A stretch of DNA of 43,944 nucleotides from the NCBI GenBank assembly GCA_012735195.1, contig JAAYIC010000076.1, positions 1 through 43,944 of the forward strand, in the 5' to 3' direction. Origin of the DNA: Bacillota bacterium (GTDB lineage: Bacteria > Bacillota > UBA4882 > UBA10575). Numbering within the stretch: position 1 is the first letter of the stretch; every line of letters starts with the position of its first letter. Positions 23,182-32,551 of this stretch are shown here, one piece after another. A program made the translations under genes and the position numbers. Below the pieces are notes generated by a model, which saw only the letters and a program-made list of their open reading frames with translations, did not search any database and had not been told where the DNA came from.

Positions 23182-26007
23182 TTGGCGAAAAGCTGGTGGA
23201 TGATGTCGCCGGAAGAGACCGCAAAAGAGTTGGGCGTCCCATTTCATGGCGCCTTCATGCCGGCCACCGGTCTTACGCCTCAGGAAGCCGCCAGGAGACT
23301 GGGGGTTTTCGGGGAAAACCGTCTGCAGAAAAAAGAGAGATTCTCCCCTTGGCGTCTGTTTTTTTCCGAGTTTGCCGATTTTATGGTTCTGGTGCTGCTG
23401 GGAGCGGTAATCATCTCCGGAGCACTGGGAGAATGGGATGATGCCTTTACGATCCTGGCCATTGTTTTTCTCAACGCAATTTTGGGCTTTGTCCAGGAAT
23501 ATCGGGCGGAACGCTCATTGCAGGCATTAAAAGAGTTGGCGGCCCCACAGGCCCGTGTGATCAGAAGGGGAAAGCTGCAAGTCATCCCCGCAGTGCAGGT
23601 AGTCCCCGGGGACCTGCTGGTCCTTGAGACTGGGGACCGGGTGGCCGCTGATGCGCGTTTGGTGGAAGCCGAAGCCCTGGAAGTGGATGAATCACCGTTG
23701 ACCGGTGAGTCTTTGCCGGTGGCCAAGGAGACGGCGCCGATGAAAGAGAAAAATCCGGGCCTGGGGGAACGGCGGAATATGGTCCAGGCCGGGACAACGG
23801 TTACGCGCGGGCGGGCCAAAGGCCTGGTGGTCGCGACCGGGATGGAGACGGAATTGGGGAAGATCGCCGGGCTTTTGGAGTCTTCCGCCGGCGGTCCCAC
23901 GCCATTACAAAAACGCCTGGACCAGCTGGGCAAAGTCCTAGTTGCCTTCTGCCTTTTTATCTGTGTCTGCGTTGGTTTGCTCGGCCTTTACCGGGGAGAG
24001 AGCTTCCGGAGCATGTTTCTTTCCGCCGTCAGCCTGGCGGTCGCCGCTATCCCCGAAGGGCTGCCGGCGATCGTCACTATTTCCCTGGCGTTAGGGGTCC
24101 AACGGATGATTAAGCGCCAGGTGATTATCAGGCAACTGCCGGCTGTGGAAACCCTGGGTTGCGCCTCGGTCATCTGTTCGGATAAAACCGGGACCCTTAC
24201 CCGGAATCAGATGATGGTGACCGCGGTTTTTTTAAACGGGGAGGAACTCTCCGTTACCGGTAACGGCTTTGCCCCCTGCGGGCGTTTATACTGGCGGCGA
24301 AGACCCTTGTCCCCTCTGACCTCCGGTGCGGCGGTCCGGCCGGCGCCGGCGGCAATGAAAACCGCAGCAGAGCGCGGCGGGGGAGAGGTGAGCTACCCGG
24401 ACGGGGAAGGGTTGCGGCTTTTGCTCAAGACCGGTTTGTTATGTAATAACGCGGTCTTGACTGGAGACGGAGACGGTCCGGACTGGAAGGTGACCGGCGA
24501 CCCCACGGAGGGCGCGTTGCTCGTTTTGGCGCGCAAAGCGGGCCTGACAGGCGGCAAGGCCCGGCGACGGCAGGAGATTCCTTTCACCCCGGAAAGGAAA
24601 AGAATGAGTGTGGTGGTGGAGGAGGGCGGGAAAACAACGCTCTATACCAAAGGCGCCGCCGACCTGCTTTTGGACCTCTCGGACCGGATCCGCTGGCAGG
24701 GGAAGGAGGTGCCTTTGCAGCGGATGCACCGGCGGCTGGTCTTAAGAGCGGTGGAGAGCATGGCAGCCCGGGCCCTGCGGGTGCTGGCCCTGGCCTACCG
24801 CCCGCTGCCAGCTATGGAAAAGGCGGGGGAGGATGAGGAGAAGGACCTGATCTTTCTGGGGCTGGTAGGGATGATTGATCCGCCGCGGCCGGAGGTGAAA
24901 GCGGCGATCCAAACCTGCAAGGAGGCGGGGATCAGGACAGTGATGATTACCGGGGATTTCCCGGGGACCGCCCGGGCGATCGGTGAAGAACTGGGGTTGT
25001 TGCGCCCGGACGGGTTGATCCTGACCGGGGCTCAGCTGGACCGATTATCCGAGGATGAACTGGCCCGGATGATCGACCGGGTTGATATTTTCGCCCGTGT
25101 CAACCCCTACCATAAGCTGCAGGTGGTAAGGGCCTTTAAAAAACAGGGGAAAGTGGTGGCCATGACCGGCGACGGGGTCAATGACGCCCCGGCGGTGAAA
25201 GAGGCCCAAATCGGGGTGGCAATGGGGATCTCCGGTACGGAGGTGACAAAAGAGGCATCGGATATGGTGATTGCCGATGATAATTTCGCCACCATTGTGG
25301 CAGCGGTGGAAGAGGGGCGGGGGATTTACAGTAACATCAAAAAATTCCTCCGTTATCTCTTGGGTTGCAATACAGGGGAGATTATCACCATGTTTCTGGC
25401 GGGCGCGGCCGGGATCCCCTTTCCCCTACTGCCCATCCAGATTCTCTGGACCAACCTGGTGACCGACGGCCTGCCGGCGGTGGCCCTCAGTATGGAGCCG
25501 GCGGAAAAAGAGTTGATGCAGGCGCCGCCGCGGGCGCCGGAAGAAAGCATCTTCAGCCACGGCATGGGCTGGCAGATTTTTTGGCAAGGGGCGGTGATCG
25601 GCCTCAGCACGGTTCTTCTCTTTCTTCTCACCTTATTCCAAGGCGTCACCCTGGCAAAAGCGCGCACCGTGGCCTTTTCCGCCCTGGTCTTTTCCCAGCT
25701 GAGCTACGCCTTTGTTTGCCGCAGTGAGAGTGGGTCTCTCCGGACGGGCAAAACCCGGAAGACCCCCCCGCTGGTGGCGGCGGTACTTTTTTCTGCCTTT
25801 ATGCAATTGTCCGTGGTCTATCTTCCTTTTTTGCAGAGAATTTTCCGTACCGCCCCCCTGGCCTTGGGCGACTGGGTGCGGGTGGCGGGCGCCGCCGTTC
25901 TTTCGTTCCTGGCAACGCCGCTGATGAATGCCGCGCTCGCTCGTGCTGCCGGGAAGAAGTGCGGGACCCGGATGGAAAAACCGCAGGCAGTAGGAGATAC
26001 AGGCTAG
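23182..26007 (+). CDS. P-type Ca2+-transporting ATPase (SERCA-like, P2A)
   Basis: Calcium export pump of the cytoplasmic membrane, 941 aa. Features in order: N-terminal cation-ATPase segment, helices 1-2, actuator domain (DESPLTGES), helix 4 with the Ca site PEGLP ([14 protein letters not shown]), phosphorylation motif SDKTGTLT (Asp about 334), nucleotide domain (KGAADLLL), hinge [21 protein letters not shown], helix 6 [16 protein letters not shown] and C-terminal helices. The PEGLP and N..TD residues are those of Ca2+ pumps rather than heavy-metal pumps. AAAGGGGGGG (23163-23172) is 9 nt before TTG23182, so that TTG is preferred over TTG23173; ATG23200 is less well placed. It is a monocistronic-looking gene divergent from rqcH. 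Confidence 0.93.
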   Translation: MAKSWWMMSPEETAKELGVPFHGAFMPATGLTPQEAARRLGVFGENRLQKKERFSPWRLFFSEFADFMVLVLLGAVIISGALGEWDDAFTILAIVFLNAILGFVQEYRAERSLQALKELAAPQARVIRRGKLQVIPAVQVVPGDLLVLETGDRVAADARLVEAEALEVDESPLTGESLPVAKETAPMKEKNPGLGERRNMVQAGTTVTRGRAKGLVVATGMETELGKIAGLLESSAGGPTPLQKRLDQLGKVLVAFCLFICVCVGLLGLYRGESFRSMFLSAVSLAVAAIPEGLPAIVTISLALGVQRMIKRQVIIRQLPAVETLGCASVICSDKTGTLTRNQMMVTAVFLNGEELSVTGNGFAPCGRLYWRRRPLSPLTSGAAVRPAPAAMKTAAERGGGEVSYPDGEGLRLLLKTGLLCNNAVLTGDGDGPDWKVTGDPTEGALLVLARKAGLTGGKARRRQEIPFTPERKRMSVVVEEGGKTTLYTKGAADLLLDLSDRIRWQGKEVPLQRMHRRLVLRAVESMAARALRVLALAYRPLPAMEKAGEDEEKDLIFLGLVGMIDPPRPEVKAAIQTCKEAGIRTVMITGDFPGTARAIGEELGLLRPDGLILTGAQLDRLSEDELARMIDRVDIFARVNPYHKLQVVRAFKKQGKVVAMTGDGVNDAPAVKEAQIGVAMGISGTEVTKEASDMVIADDNFATIVAAVEEGRGIYSNIKKFLRYLLGCNTGEIITMFLAGAAGIPFPLLPIQILWTNLVTDGLPAVALSMEPAEKELMQAPPRAPEESIFSHGMGWQIFWQGAVIGLSTVLLFLLTLFQGVTLAKARTVAFSALVFSQLSYAFVCRSESGSLRTGKTRKTPPLVAAVLFSAFMQLSVVYLPFLQRIFRTAPLALGDWVRVAGAAVLSFLATPLMNAALARAAGKKCGTRMEKPQAVGDTG

Positions 26008-26132
26008 GGCCGGACAATGCATACCATAAAACCGCCACTCGCCGCCCGCGCCAAGGCAGGACAGATGGCCGCGTACATACGTAAGAAGGAGGCAAAAGCC
26101 GGATATAATTTACTATTGAGGTGTGGATCTTC

Positions 26133-26831
26133 GTGAACCTTCTCTTTCTGCTCTTTCTTTTCGGCGCCCTGGTCCTGCCCGTCCGTTTTCACCTGCACCT
26201 GCACGGCAGGGGGAACGTCTTTTTCTTCTTTATCGAGATGGGCCTCCCTCCTTTGCGCTTTCTCAACCATACCTTTTTATTTACCCTGGAATCGCCGGAA
26301 AAACCCGGAACGCCATCCCGGGAGGGAGCACGCGTACACACGCCGGAAGTCGGCAAGAAAGGGGAGTTGCCGGCGGTCCCCGGGCTGGTCCCCGGGCTGA
26401 TTCCCGCCGGTTTAAACCAGGTCAATAAGTTGCTAAGCAAGTACGGGGTTGGGGGGACCTTTCTTTATCTGCTTTTGCCTTCCGGATACCGGCGGTGGTT
26501 ATCGGTAACACAGGATCTGGAAAAGCGGGGGAGGTTTTCCCGCTTTAACTGGGGAACGGTAGTTGGGTGCAATGACGCGGCCCTGACGGGGATCGCCACC
26601 GGTCTCCTCTGGGGGGTAAAAGAATCGCTCCTCCAGTTTTTTTTGGGCGGTTACCGGTTTGGCCCGGAAAGCCCGCGCATCGTCATCCTGCCCCGGTTTA
26701 AAACACCGGGTTGGGAGACCATGCTGGACTGTATATTTGCCGTTCAGGTGGGACATATTATCCTTGCCGGCGTGAAAGGTTTTATTTACAGCATGATAGG
26801 GGGCGAAAAACATGGCGGACCACCCGATTGA
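26133..26831 (+). CDS. DUF2953 protein (YtfI-like)
   Basis: Membrane-anchored protein of 232 aa, partner of GerW in many spore formers. An N-terminal hydrophobic segment (NLLFLLFLFGALVLPV) is followed by a beta-rich part (RFHLHLHGRGNVFFFFIEM). The conserved DUF2953 C-terminal half reads NWGTVVGCNDAALTGIATGLLWGVKESLL, and VILPRF lies near the end. It overlaps gerW by 20 nt. GTG26133 is used as start (GAGG at 26118-26121); GTG26121 would put the start on the ribosome site. A TATAAT at 26103-26108 lacks a good -35, and a sporulation sigma factor is possible. Confidence 0.85.
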   Translation: MNLLFLLFLFGALVLPVRFHLHLHGRGNVFFFFIEMGLPPLRFLNHTFLFTLESPEKPGTPSREGARVHTPEVGKKGELPAVPGLVPGLIPAGLNQVNKLLSKYGVGGTFLYLLLPSGYRRWLSVTQDLEKRGRFSRFNWGTVVGCNDAALTGIATGLLWGVKESLLQFFLGGYRFGPESPRIVILPRFKTPGWETMLDCIFAVQVGHIILAGVKGFIYSMIGGEKHGGPPD

Positions 26832-27264
26832 AGGGTTGATGAAAACGGCCATGGAAAGCATAAAAGATATGGTTGATGTCAATACCATCCTTGGCGACCC
26901 GGTGGAGACCCCGAACGGCGATGTCATAATCCCTGTTTCCCGTGTTTCCTTCGGTTTTGCCGCCGGCGGCAGTGAATTTGAGAGTATGCGCCGGACCGGA
27001 GAGAGAAGAGGCGGGGACAGTGAAGGGGAAAAGATGCCCTTTGGCGGTGGCAGCGGCGCCGGGATTACCCTAAGCCCCGTGGCTTTTCTGGTGGTTGGTA
27101 GGGAACAGCCCCGCCTGCTGCCGGTGGACGGCAATGTCCTGGCCGACCGGATTATTGATCTGGCTCCGCAGCTTCTGGGGAAAGTGCAGAACCTTCTTGG
27201 CCGGAACAACAGGAACAAGGAAGAAATGCTCACACCTGCTGTTTCCCAGCCTTCACCTTCATAG
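26812..27264 (+). CDS. gerW: Spore germination protein GerW (YtfJ family)
   Basis: 150 aa, family YtfJ/GerW, a spore core protein needed for normal germination in Bacillus. The pattern IEGLMKTAMESIKDMVDVNTILGDPVETPNGDVIIPVSRVSFGFAAGG is diagnostic, followed by a Gly-rich loop (PFGGGSGAGITLSPVAFLVV). Its presence beside the DUF2953 gene reproduces the ytfI-ytfJ pair and supports an endospore former. Confidence 0.95.
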   Translation: MADHPIEGLMKTAMESIKDMVDVNTILGDPVETPNGDVIIPVSRVSFGFAAGGSEFESMRRTGERRGGDSEGEKMPFGGGSGAGITLSPVAFLVVGREQPRLLPVDGNVLADRIIDLAPQLLGKVQNLLGRNNRNKEEMLTPAVSQPSPS

Positions 27265-27282
27265 ATTGGGCGGTGAAAACCA

Positions 27283-27477
27283 TTGCCATTGCGGGCGGAA
27301 GTCATCCCTGACCTGTGTATCGCTTGCGGACTGTGTATAGATATCTGTCCGGAGATTTTCTCCTGGAGCCATGAGGAGAAGGCAGAGGCCAAAGCCGGGG
27401 AGGTCCCTGCCAAACTGGAGGAAAAAGTGGAGGAAGCAGCGGAAAACTGCCCTACGGATGCCATAAAGACCGGTTGA
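27283..27477 (+). CDS. Small [4Fe-4S] ferredoxin
   Basis: 64-residue single-cluster ferredoxin: CIACGLCIDICPEIF near the N-terminus and ENCPTDAIKTG at the end provide the CxxCxxC...CP ligands, with the extra Cys (CP after DI) typical of Thermotoga-type ferredoxins. A Lys/Glu/Ala-rich middle joins them. TTG27283 is the apparent start; the preceding GGCGG is a weak ribosome site. It is a possible electron partner of the NADH/NADPH redox operon, which is inference only. Confidence 0.88.
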   Translation: MPLRAEVIPDLCIACGLCIDICPEIFSWSHEEKAEAKAGEVPAKLEEKVEEAAENCPTDAIKTG

Positions 27478-27488
27478 AGACCGGTCTT
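27466..27488. terminator. Hairpin terminator between ferredoxin and minus-strand gene
   Basis: AAGACCGGT (27466-27474), loop TGAAG, ACCGGTCTT (27480-27488), then ATTCAATTTTT. It overlaps the stop codons of both convergent genes. Confidence 0.65.
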
Positions 27489-30400
27489 ATTCAATTTTTA
27501 CCATGTAGAAGGGGAGGGAACGCAGGGGGTCGGGGAGAATAAAGCCGTCCCCGCCGGCGGTGATCACCTGGAAGTAATAGAACAGCCGTTGCCCGCTGCG
27601 GAAATAAGAACCGGGAATTGCCGCCGTAAAGTTTTCTCCGTCGAAGGCCATGGGCAGGACGGCGGTTTTTTCCTCCCGGGACAACCGGTAACAAAGGGAG
27701 ATTTTTTTGATTTCTCCGGGGTCCCGGGGCGTGACGGTTATGGGCAGTGGTGCGTACGCCGGCCCGGGCTCGGGAGAGATCTTCTCCGGCGGGTGGTGAA
27801 GAAGGTAGGGGATATCCCGGCGGGTTCTTTTCCACCGGGGGATCAACGGAGCCACCGGGCTGCCGTACACGGCCTTGCCGCCTTCACTGTCAAAGGCGCT
27901 GATGTAATAGCCGGTGATTTTTTCGGCGGCGGTCGCGGGCGGCGGCAACTCACACCGGAAAAGGCCGTTGCCCGCAGGGCGCATCTGCGCCTGCCGGTAG
28001 CCTCCGACAGTTGCGGTTTGGTAGTGAAGGGTTACGCCGGTTACCGGTTTAACCCCGGTGACCGTGGCCTGAAAAACCTGGGGAGAACCGGGCCTTAGCA
28101 CGGCGGGGCTGTGGGCGATCAGAGGAACGGTGGGCCTGACGGTCAATGCGGAGATAAACCAGTCGGCCCCCTGTCGGCTGGAGAATTCCACCGCCAGATG
28201 TTCCCCTTCCTTGATGGTGATTGTTCTTACCAGATCAACCCTTTTCCCGGCGGGAACCACCAGGTTTTCTGTGATCACCCTCCCATTCAGCCTTATGCTC
28301 AAGGGACCGCGGGTCAGGGGGCGGGAGGTTTGGTCGCACAAGCTTAAACGGACTTGATAAGACCCGGGGAGAAGGTCAACCCGGAAGACGGCCGGCTTTC
28401 GCGCCCAGACCAGGTCGTTAAATAGTTGCAGCCCGTAGCTGCAGGTGGCGCTCCCGGTGATCAACTCCTTTACACTCAACCGGGCGGGGGCTGGGGGGAC
28501 CCCTTGTAAATCCGTGGCGTCCAACCAACCGAACCCCTTTTCTATACTGTATCCGGTCTTCGGTCCAACAAAGAGAAATCTTTTTTCAACACCGTTATCT
28601 CCGGTTCCCTGGGCGGCCGACGACGGGAAGGAACCAAAATCAAAGCCCAGCAGGAAGAGGCCCTGCCGCTGGTGTTCGCGGATTAAGGCATCGATCCTTC
28701 TCTCCTCTTCCAGCAGGAAGAGGAGTTTGTCCCGCCAGTGGCCGGCTTCGCCCGGGCCGGTGACCATCCGGTGGAAATAAAGGTTGCTGGTGATGCGGAT
28801 TATTTCCCCCCAGAACCTTCCGGACTCCCGCAGAAGGTCACGGGCAAGGAAGAGTTGGGTCCGGTCTCCGGTTTCGTAAAAAAGGGCCAGGGCCAACGCA
28901 GACCGGATTTTTACCGCGTGGTACCGGGCAAAGTTGGCCAGAACCGTAAAGTCCCGCAGGGTGCTGTCGTCTTCTTTGATCTCTCCTTGCACCGCCTCCC
29001 GGCTTGTAAGATACCGCGGCAAGGGGTTGTTCCCCCGGCAGAGGGTGATTTTTTCCAGGAGATTGCTACCCAGCTCCTCCAGGTGTTCTGACACATCTTC
29101 CGGGTTTACCCGGCAGCTGGGTTTTCCGGCCAGAAAATCCCGGACGTACTGGCTGATGCTGCTGAAAAATTCCGGTACTCCCGGCGGGGTCCGGAGATAG
29201 TGATCCAATAAGCCACCGGTGTCGATCTCCGGCCACAGCAGGTCTTGATCCGCACCTGCGCGGGCGGTAACGTAAAGGGTGATAATTTTCCCGGCCATAC
29301 TGTAAAGCTCCGCCAGTTCCGCCCCGGCCGCGCCGAACCGCCGGAGGAATTCCCGGAGCCATATTTTGCCGGAAGTATACGGGTTGTAACTCAGGCGGCC
29401 GAAGAGCAGGTAGAAATACCAATACCGCTCAAATTCCCAAGTATAATAGGTCTGGCCATACCTGAGGAGCGGCCAGTCCCTCCGGTCATAGCCCGCGTCC
29501 TTCCAGGCCAGGGGAGGAGCAACAGCACAGCCACAGGGACCCGCAGAAGTAAAATTGAGGATAAACCGGCGGGCCAGTTCCGGGTCTCCCCACGGCAGCA
29601 CCCGGTGGGAGGCGGTCCTTAATTCATGGATCAGGGGGAGGGAGGCGTCTTCGGGCTCGGAACCGCCATATCCTGCTTCAGCCGGCGTTTTCACTGGGTA
29701 GCAGGGGAGGGTAAAAAACATCCCTTGATATTTTGTGGAGAGCGCAAGGGGAACCCCCTCCCGGCGGAGCGCGGCAACAGCCTCCGGGGCAAATCCTTCC
29801 GTATCAAGGATTAACCCTGCTTTTCGCGGGTTTTCCTTGAATACGCGTATGTAGGTTTTAAGCAGAAAATCGATCTGCCGCTCTACGGGGATCATGGGCG
29901 CGTCTTTCCAGCGGAGGAAGAACCCGTCAATCCCCGGGCAGAGGGTAAGGAGTTTTTTAAGGATGGTATAGGTATAGGAGATAATCTTTTCCTGGCTCAG
30001 GCCGGTAACAGGAAAGGGCGGGAAGAGAAGGCCTTCCGCGGGCAGGGTCTGTTCCAGGCCGAGGATGAAGTCGATACCGTGGCGGCGGGCTGCCGTGGAA
30101 ATATTCTGCAGCAGGGAGATGTTTTTTTCTTTCACCGCCGGCGGGACATCAACCGCCCGGATCTCCGGGAATTCCGGGGCATCCAAGAAGTAAGGAAGGG
30201 CCAGTCCGGGGGATTTTTCCGGAGTGGTGAGGAGGAAACGGAAACGGTTAAACCTCGTCCTTACCAGCAATGAAAAATATTGCTCCCAGTAAGCCGGGAG
30301 GAAATAGGTTTGTTGTGGACGCCGGAAATTATGGAAGATGAAGACCTCCCGGATGGGGAGGAACGGTTTTTCCGTCACCGGTGTTACCAACTCGTTCAGC

Positions 30401-30750
30401 GGTTGGGAGTCGATCCGCTCCGCCAGTTCATAGAGGGCATAATTCAACCCTCTGGTATCGGTGGCGCAGACAATCACCGCCGGCGGCCCGCTGTCGTTTA
30501 TAGCCACTTCCTGAATGGTCAAGCTTTCGGCGCCGGGCAAAAGATCGATTCTTTTTTGGGCGGCGAGTTTTTGGAGGAGAGGACTTTCTCTCAGAGTGCC
30601 GATAAAAAAGTCGGCGGGCGCTTCCTGCGGGGAGAAGATCATCTCCACGCTCACACCCTGCCTTATGAGACTTTCTTTAACTTGTTGAAGGGCGATACTG
30701 GTGCTCTCTTCCGGTTGCTCCCGGTTGACAAAACGCATAATTACTGCCAT
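27487..30750 (-). CDS. Large glycoside-hydrolase-like multidomain protein, specificity unknown
   Basis: 1087 aa with no signal peptide (MAVIMRFVNREQPEES), so apparently cytoplasmic. Residues ~1-125 look like the alpha/beta domain preceding GH67/GH20 barrels (VIVCATDTRGLNYALYELAE, 92-111). Residues ~130-450 look like a TIM-barrel (REVFIFHNFRRP, 134-145; GFFLRWKDAP, 276-285; LILDTEGF, 313-320). A helical region, ~450-700, is followed by a malectin/CBM-like beta domain opening with FDFGSFP and GYSIEKGFGWLDA (703-745), as in rhamnogalacturonan-active enzymes, and two Ig-like beta domains (~880-1085). I cannot place the catalytic residues. ATG30750 has AGAGGGG 7 nt upstream. It is a lone gene between sporulation and housekeeping loci. 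Likely an intracellular uronic-acid or oligosaccharide hydrolase, low certainty. Confidence 0.7.
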   Translation of the reverse strand: MAVIMRFVNREQPEESTSIALQQVKESLIRQGVSVEMIFSPQEAPADFFIGTLRESPLLQKLAAQKRIDLLPGAESLTIQEVAINDSGPPAVIVCATDTRGLNYALYELAERIDSQPLNELVTPVTEKPFLPIREVFIFHNFRRPQQTYFLPAYWEQYFSLLVRTRFNRFRFLLTTPEKSPGLALPYFLDAPEFPEIRAVDVPPAVKEKNISLLQNISTAARRHGIDFILGLEQTLPAEGLLFPPFPVTGLSQEKIISYTYTILKKLLTLCPGIDGFFLRWKDAPMIPVERQIDFLLKTYIRVFKENPRKAGLILDTEGFAPEAVAALRREGVPLALSTKYQGMFFTLPCYPVKTPAEAGYGGSEPEDASLPLIHELRTASHRVLPWGDPELARRFILNFTSAGPCGCAVAPPLAWKDAGYDRRDWPLLRYGQTYYTWEFERYWYFYLLFGRLSYNPYTSGKIWLREFLRRFGAAGAELAELYSMAGKIITLYVTARAGADQDLLWPEIDTGGLLDHYLRTPPGVPEFFSSISQYVRDFLAGKPSCRVNPEDVSEHLEELGSNLLEKITLCRGNNPLPRYLTSREAVQGEIKEDDSTLRDFTVLANFARYHAVKIRSALALALFYETGDRTQLFLARDLLRESGRFWGEIIRITSNLYFHRMVTGPGEAGHWRDKLLFLLEEERRIDALIREHQRQGLFLLGFDFGSFPSSAAQGTGDNGVEKRFLFVGPKTGYSIEKGFGWLDATDLQGVPPAPARLSVKELITGSATCSYGLQLFNDLVWARKPAVFRVDLLPGSYQVRLSLCDQTSRPLTRGPLSIRLNGRVITENLVVPAGKRVDLVRTITIKEGEHLAVEFSSRQGADWFISALTVRPTVPLIAHSPAVLRPGSPQVFQATVTGVKPVTGVTLHYQTATVGGYRQAQMRPAGNGLFRCELPPPATAAEKITGYYISAFDSEGGKAVYGSPVAPLIPRWKRTRRDIPYLLHHPPEKISPEPGPAYAPLPITVTPRDPGEIKKISLCYRLSREEKTAVLPMAFDGENFTAAIPGSYFRSGQRLFYYFQVITAGGDGFILPDPLRSLPFYMVKIE

Positions 30751-30884
30751 GATCTAACCCCTCTTTTGCTGCGGAGTCCATAAGTTTGTCCTAAGGAAAA
30801 AACCGGACTGGTTGTTATCTTCGCTTAAAATGGAGTTTTTCCTCTTTCTTGCGGGGAATAGGCGCCCGGCCGGCCCACTGCTTG

Positions 30885-30913
30885 TTCTATTTCTCCTGTT
30901 TATTCCATATATT
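30885..30913 (+). promoter_or_regulatory. Possible sigma-E promoter of spoIVFA
   Basis: TTCTATT (30885-30891), 14 nt, then CATATATT (30906-30913), close to the mother-cell sigma-E pattern (-35 ATATT-like, -10 CATA...T). spoIVFAB is a sigma-E operon in Bacillus. GGAAGGAAG ribosome site follows before ATG30931. Confidence 0.4.
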
Positions 30914-30930
30914 TAGGAAGGAAGCCGGGT

Positions 30931-31620
30931 ATGGGGGAGCAAAAGAAAAGGAGGGCGGCGTCCTTGTCAAGGCCGGTTTATTCGTACCTATACCGCTTGT
31001 TCTTCCTCCTTCTGCTGGCGGCGGTTTTTTTCGCCGGGATGCTGGCCGGAGCCGGAAACGGCCGCAGGCTGACAGGGAAGCTACAGGAGGCCTTTCCCGG
31101 CTGGCAGGAGAGATGGGCGGCCTCCCGGGAGTGGATCGTTGGCGCCGGGAAGAAGGTTACCGGGTTTACCGGCGAGGTTAGAGAGGTGTTCGCGCGGCGG
31201 GCGCGCCCGTCTGCGCGGTTGCGTACTGCACAGTCACACCCGCCGGAGAAAAGAAGGGTTTTTTTTCCGGTTTTGTCCTGGGAAAAACAGGAGCTCTTCC
31301 CGGACCGGATTGGTTTTACCCTGCCGGAGAAGGCATCGGTCTATGCGGCGGCCGCCGGTTTTGTTGCGGAGTTGCTTCCGGTTAAGGGAGGATGGCGGGT
31401 ACGGTTAGATCACGACGGGGAATGGAGCTCTTTCTATTATCCCCTGGCCGGGCTGGCCGTCGCCCGCGGCGAGCAGGTACAGCCCGGAGAAAAACTGGGC
31501 CATTGCGCGGCGGTGAAAGACGGGGAAACAAAACTGTTCTGGGAGGTCTGGCGCGGGGGAGAGGCGGTTCCTCCCCGGAATTTGCTAACGCGCAGGCCGG
31601 TGCAGGAAACGGGGAAATAA
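30931..31620 (+). CDS. spoIVFA: SpoIVFA-like stage IV sporulation protein, degenerate M23 domain
   Basis: 229 aa; one transmembrane helix (about residues 22-42) after a basic N-terminus, a linker, then an M23/LytM-like domain (FTLPEKASVYAAAAGFVAEL, WRVRLDHDGEWSSFYYPLAGLAVARGEQVQPGEKLGH). The HxxxD and HxH zinc ligands of active M23 peptidases are not present, as expected for SpoIVFA, which tethers and inhibits the protease SpoIVFB in the mother-cell membrane. It is followed 3 nt later by spoIVFB, which fixes the identity. Confidence 0.87.
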   Translation: MGEQKKRRAASLSRPVYSYLYRLFFLLLLAAVFFAGMLAGAGNGRRLTGKLQEAFPGWQERWAASREWIVGAGKKVTGFTGEVREVFARRARPSARLRTAQSHPPEKRRVFFPVLSWEKQELFPDRIGFTLPEKASVYAAAAGFVAELLPVKGGWRVRLDHDGEWSSFYYPLAGLAVARGEQVQPGEKLGHCAAVKDGETKLFWEVWRGGEAVPPRNLLTRRPVQETGK

Positions 31621-31623
31621 CCG

Positions 31624-32523
31624 GTGATCCGGATCCGAATTCACCCTCTTTTCCTCTTGACCCTCTTTATCTCCGGGGTCACCGGCCGGTACCTCAGTAT
31701 GATCCTGGTTTTTTTATCCGTCCTCCTCCATGAACTGGCGCATATCCTGACCGCCTTTGGTTTCGGGTACCGGGCGACCGCTGTGGAACTCTTTCCCTTT
31801 GGCGGCGTGGCCAGGATGGATTATTCCCTTTTTAATGACCCCCGGGCGGAAGCGGTCACCGCCCTGGCCGGGCCTGTCCAGAGCGGGGTTCTTGCCTTGC
31901 TGGCCAAAGTAATGGAGGGTTGGTTAGGTCACCCGCCGGTCTTCGGGGAGTTGTTCCGGATCAATCTGGGTTTGGCCTTTTTTAATCTGCTCCCCCTCTT
32001 CCCGTTGGACGGGGGGAGGATTCTCCGGGCGTTTCTGGCGACCGCGCGGGGTTACACCGCAGCCACCCGGCAGGCGGTGAAATTGACCAAGTACACGGCG
32101 GCTGTGGGCATCCCGGTTTCCTTTTTCTTAGTGAGAAGAACACCCGTCCCTTTCTACCTCCCTTTCCTCCTGGTCTTTTTGTATATGGCTGCTGGAAAGG
32201 AGAATTTTTTTTACGCCTATTGGCGGCAGAAGGACCGGAAATTGCAGGTATTGAAGGAGAAGGGCATGCTGCCGGCCAAGGTTTGGCTGATTGACGCCAA
32301 ACGCCGCCCCGGGGAGGTACTCCCGTTTTTGCAGGGTAGAGATTATCACCTTTTTTTACTGCGCGACCGGAGAGGGCGGATCTTTGCCCTGTTCAAAGAG
32401 GAGGAATTGGCTGCGCTTTCCGGGGAGAATTTGTCTCAAAGCTTTTACCGGTTATGGCGGAAGGGAAGAAGTGGAAAAGGAGATCCCTTCTTTCTGTCGA
32501 AAAAAATAGATAACCAAATGTAG
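31624..32523 (+). CDS. spoIVFB: SpoIVFB-like intramembrane metalloprotease (M50)
   Basis: Site-2-protease family enzyme that cleaves pro-sigma-K in the mother cell. HELAH (about residue 37) is the zinc motif, and NLLPLFPLDGGR near residue 120 supplies the third ligand Asp. About six transmembrane helices are followed by a cytoplasmic C-terminal domain (~205-299) comparable with the CBS domain of SpoIVFB. Length is 299 aa. GTG31624 starts 3 nt after the spoIVFA stop, implying coupled translation. Confidence 0.93.
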   Translation: MIRIRIHPLFLLTLFISGVTGRYLSMILVFLSVLLHELAHILTAFGFGYRATAVELFPFGGVARMDYSLFNDPRAEAVTALAGPVQSGVLALLAKVMEGWLGHPPVFGELFRINLGLAFFNLLPLFPLDGGRILRAFLATARGYTAATRQAVKLTKYTAAVGIPVSFFLVRRTPVPFYLPFLLVFLYMAAGKENFFYAYWRQKDRKLQVLKEKGMLPAKVWLIDAKRRPGEVLPFLQGRDYHLFLLRDRRGRIFALFKEEELAALSGENLSQSFYRLWRKGRSGKGDPFFLSKKIDNQM

Positions 32524-32551
32524 GCAAAACACTGACAAAGGAGACAAATTC

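Noticed and set aside
26499-27494. 331-codon minus-strand frame
   Set aside because: Antisense to DUF2953, gerW and ferredoxin genes, all of which have clear family signatures.
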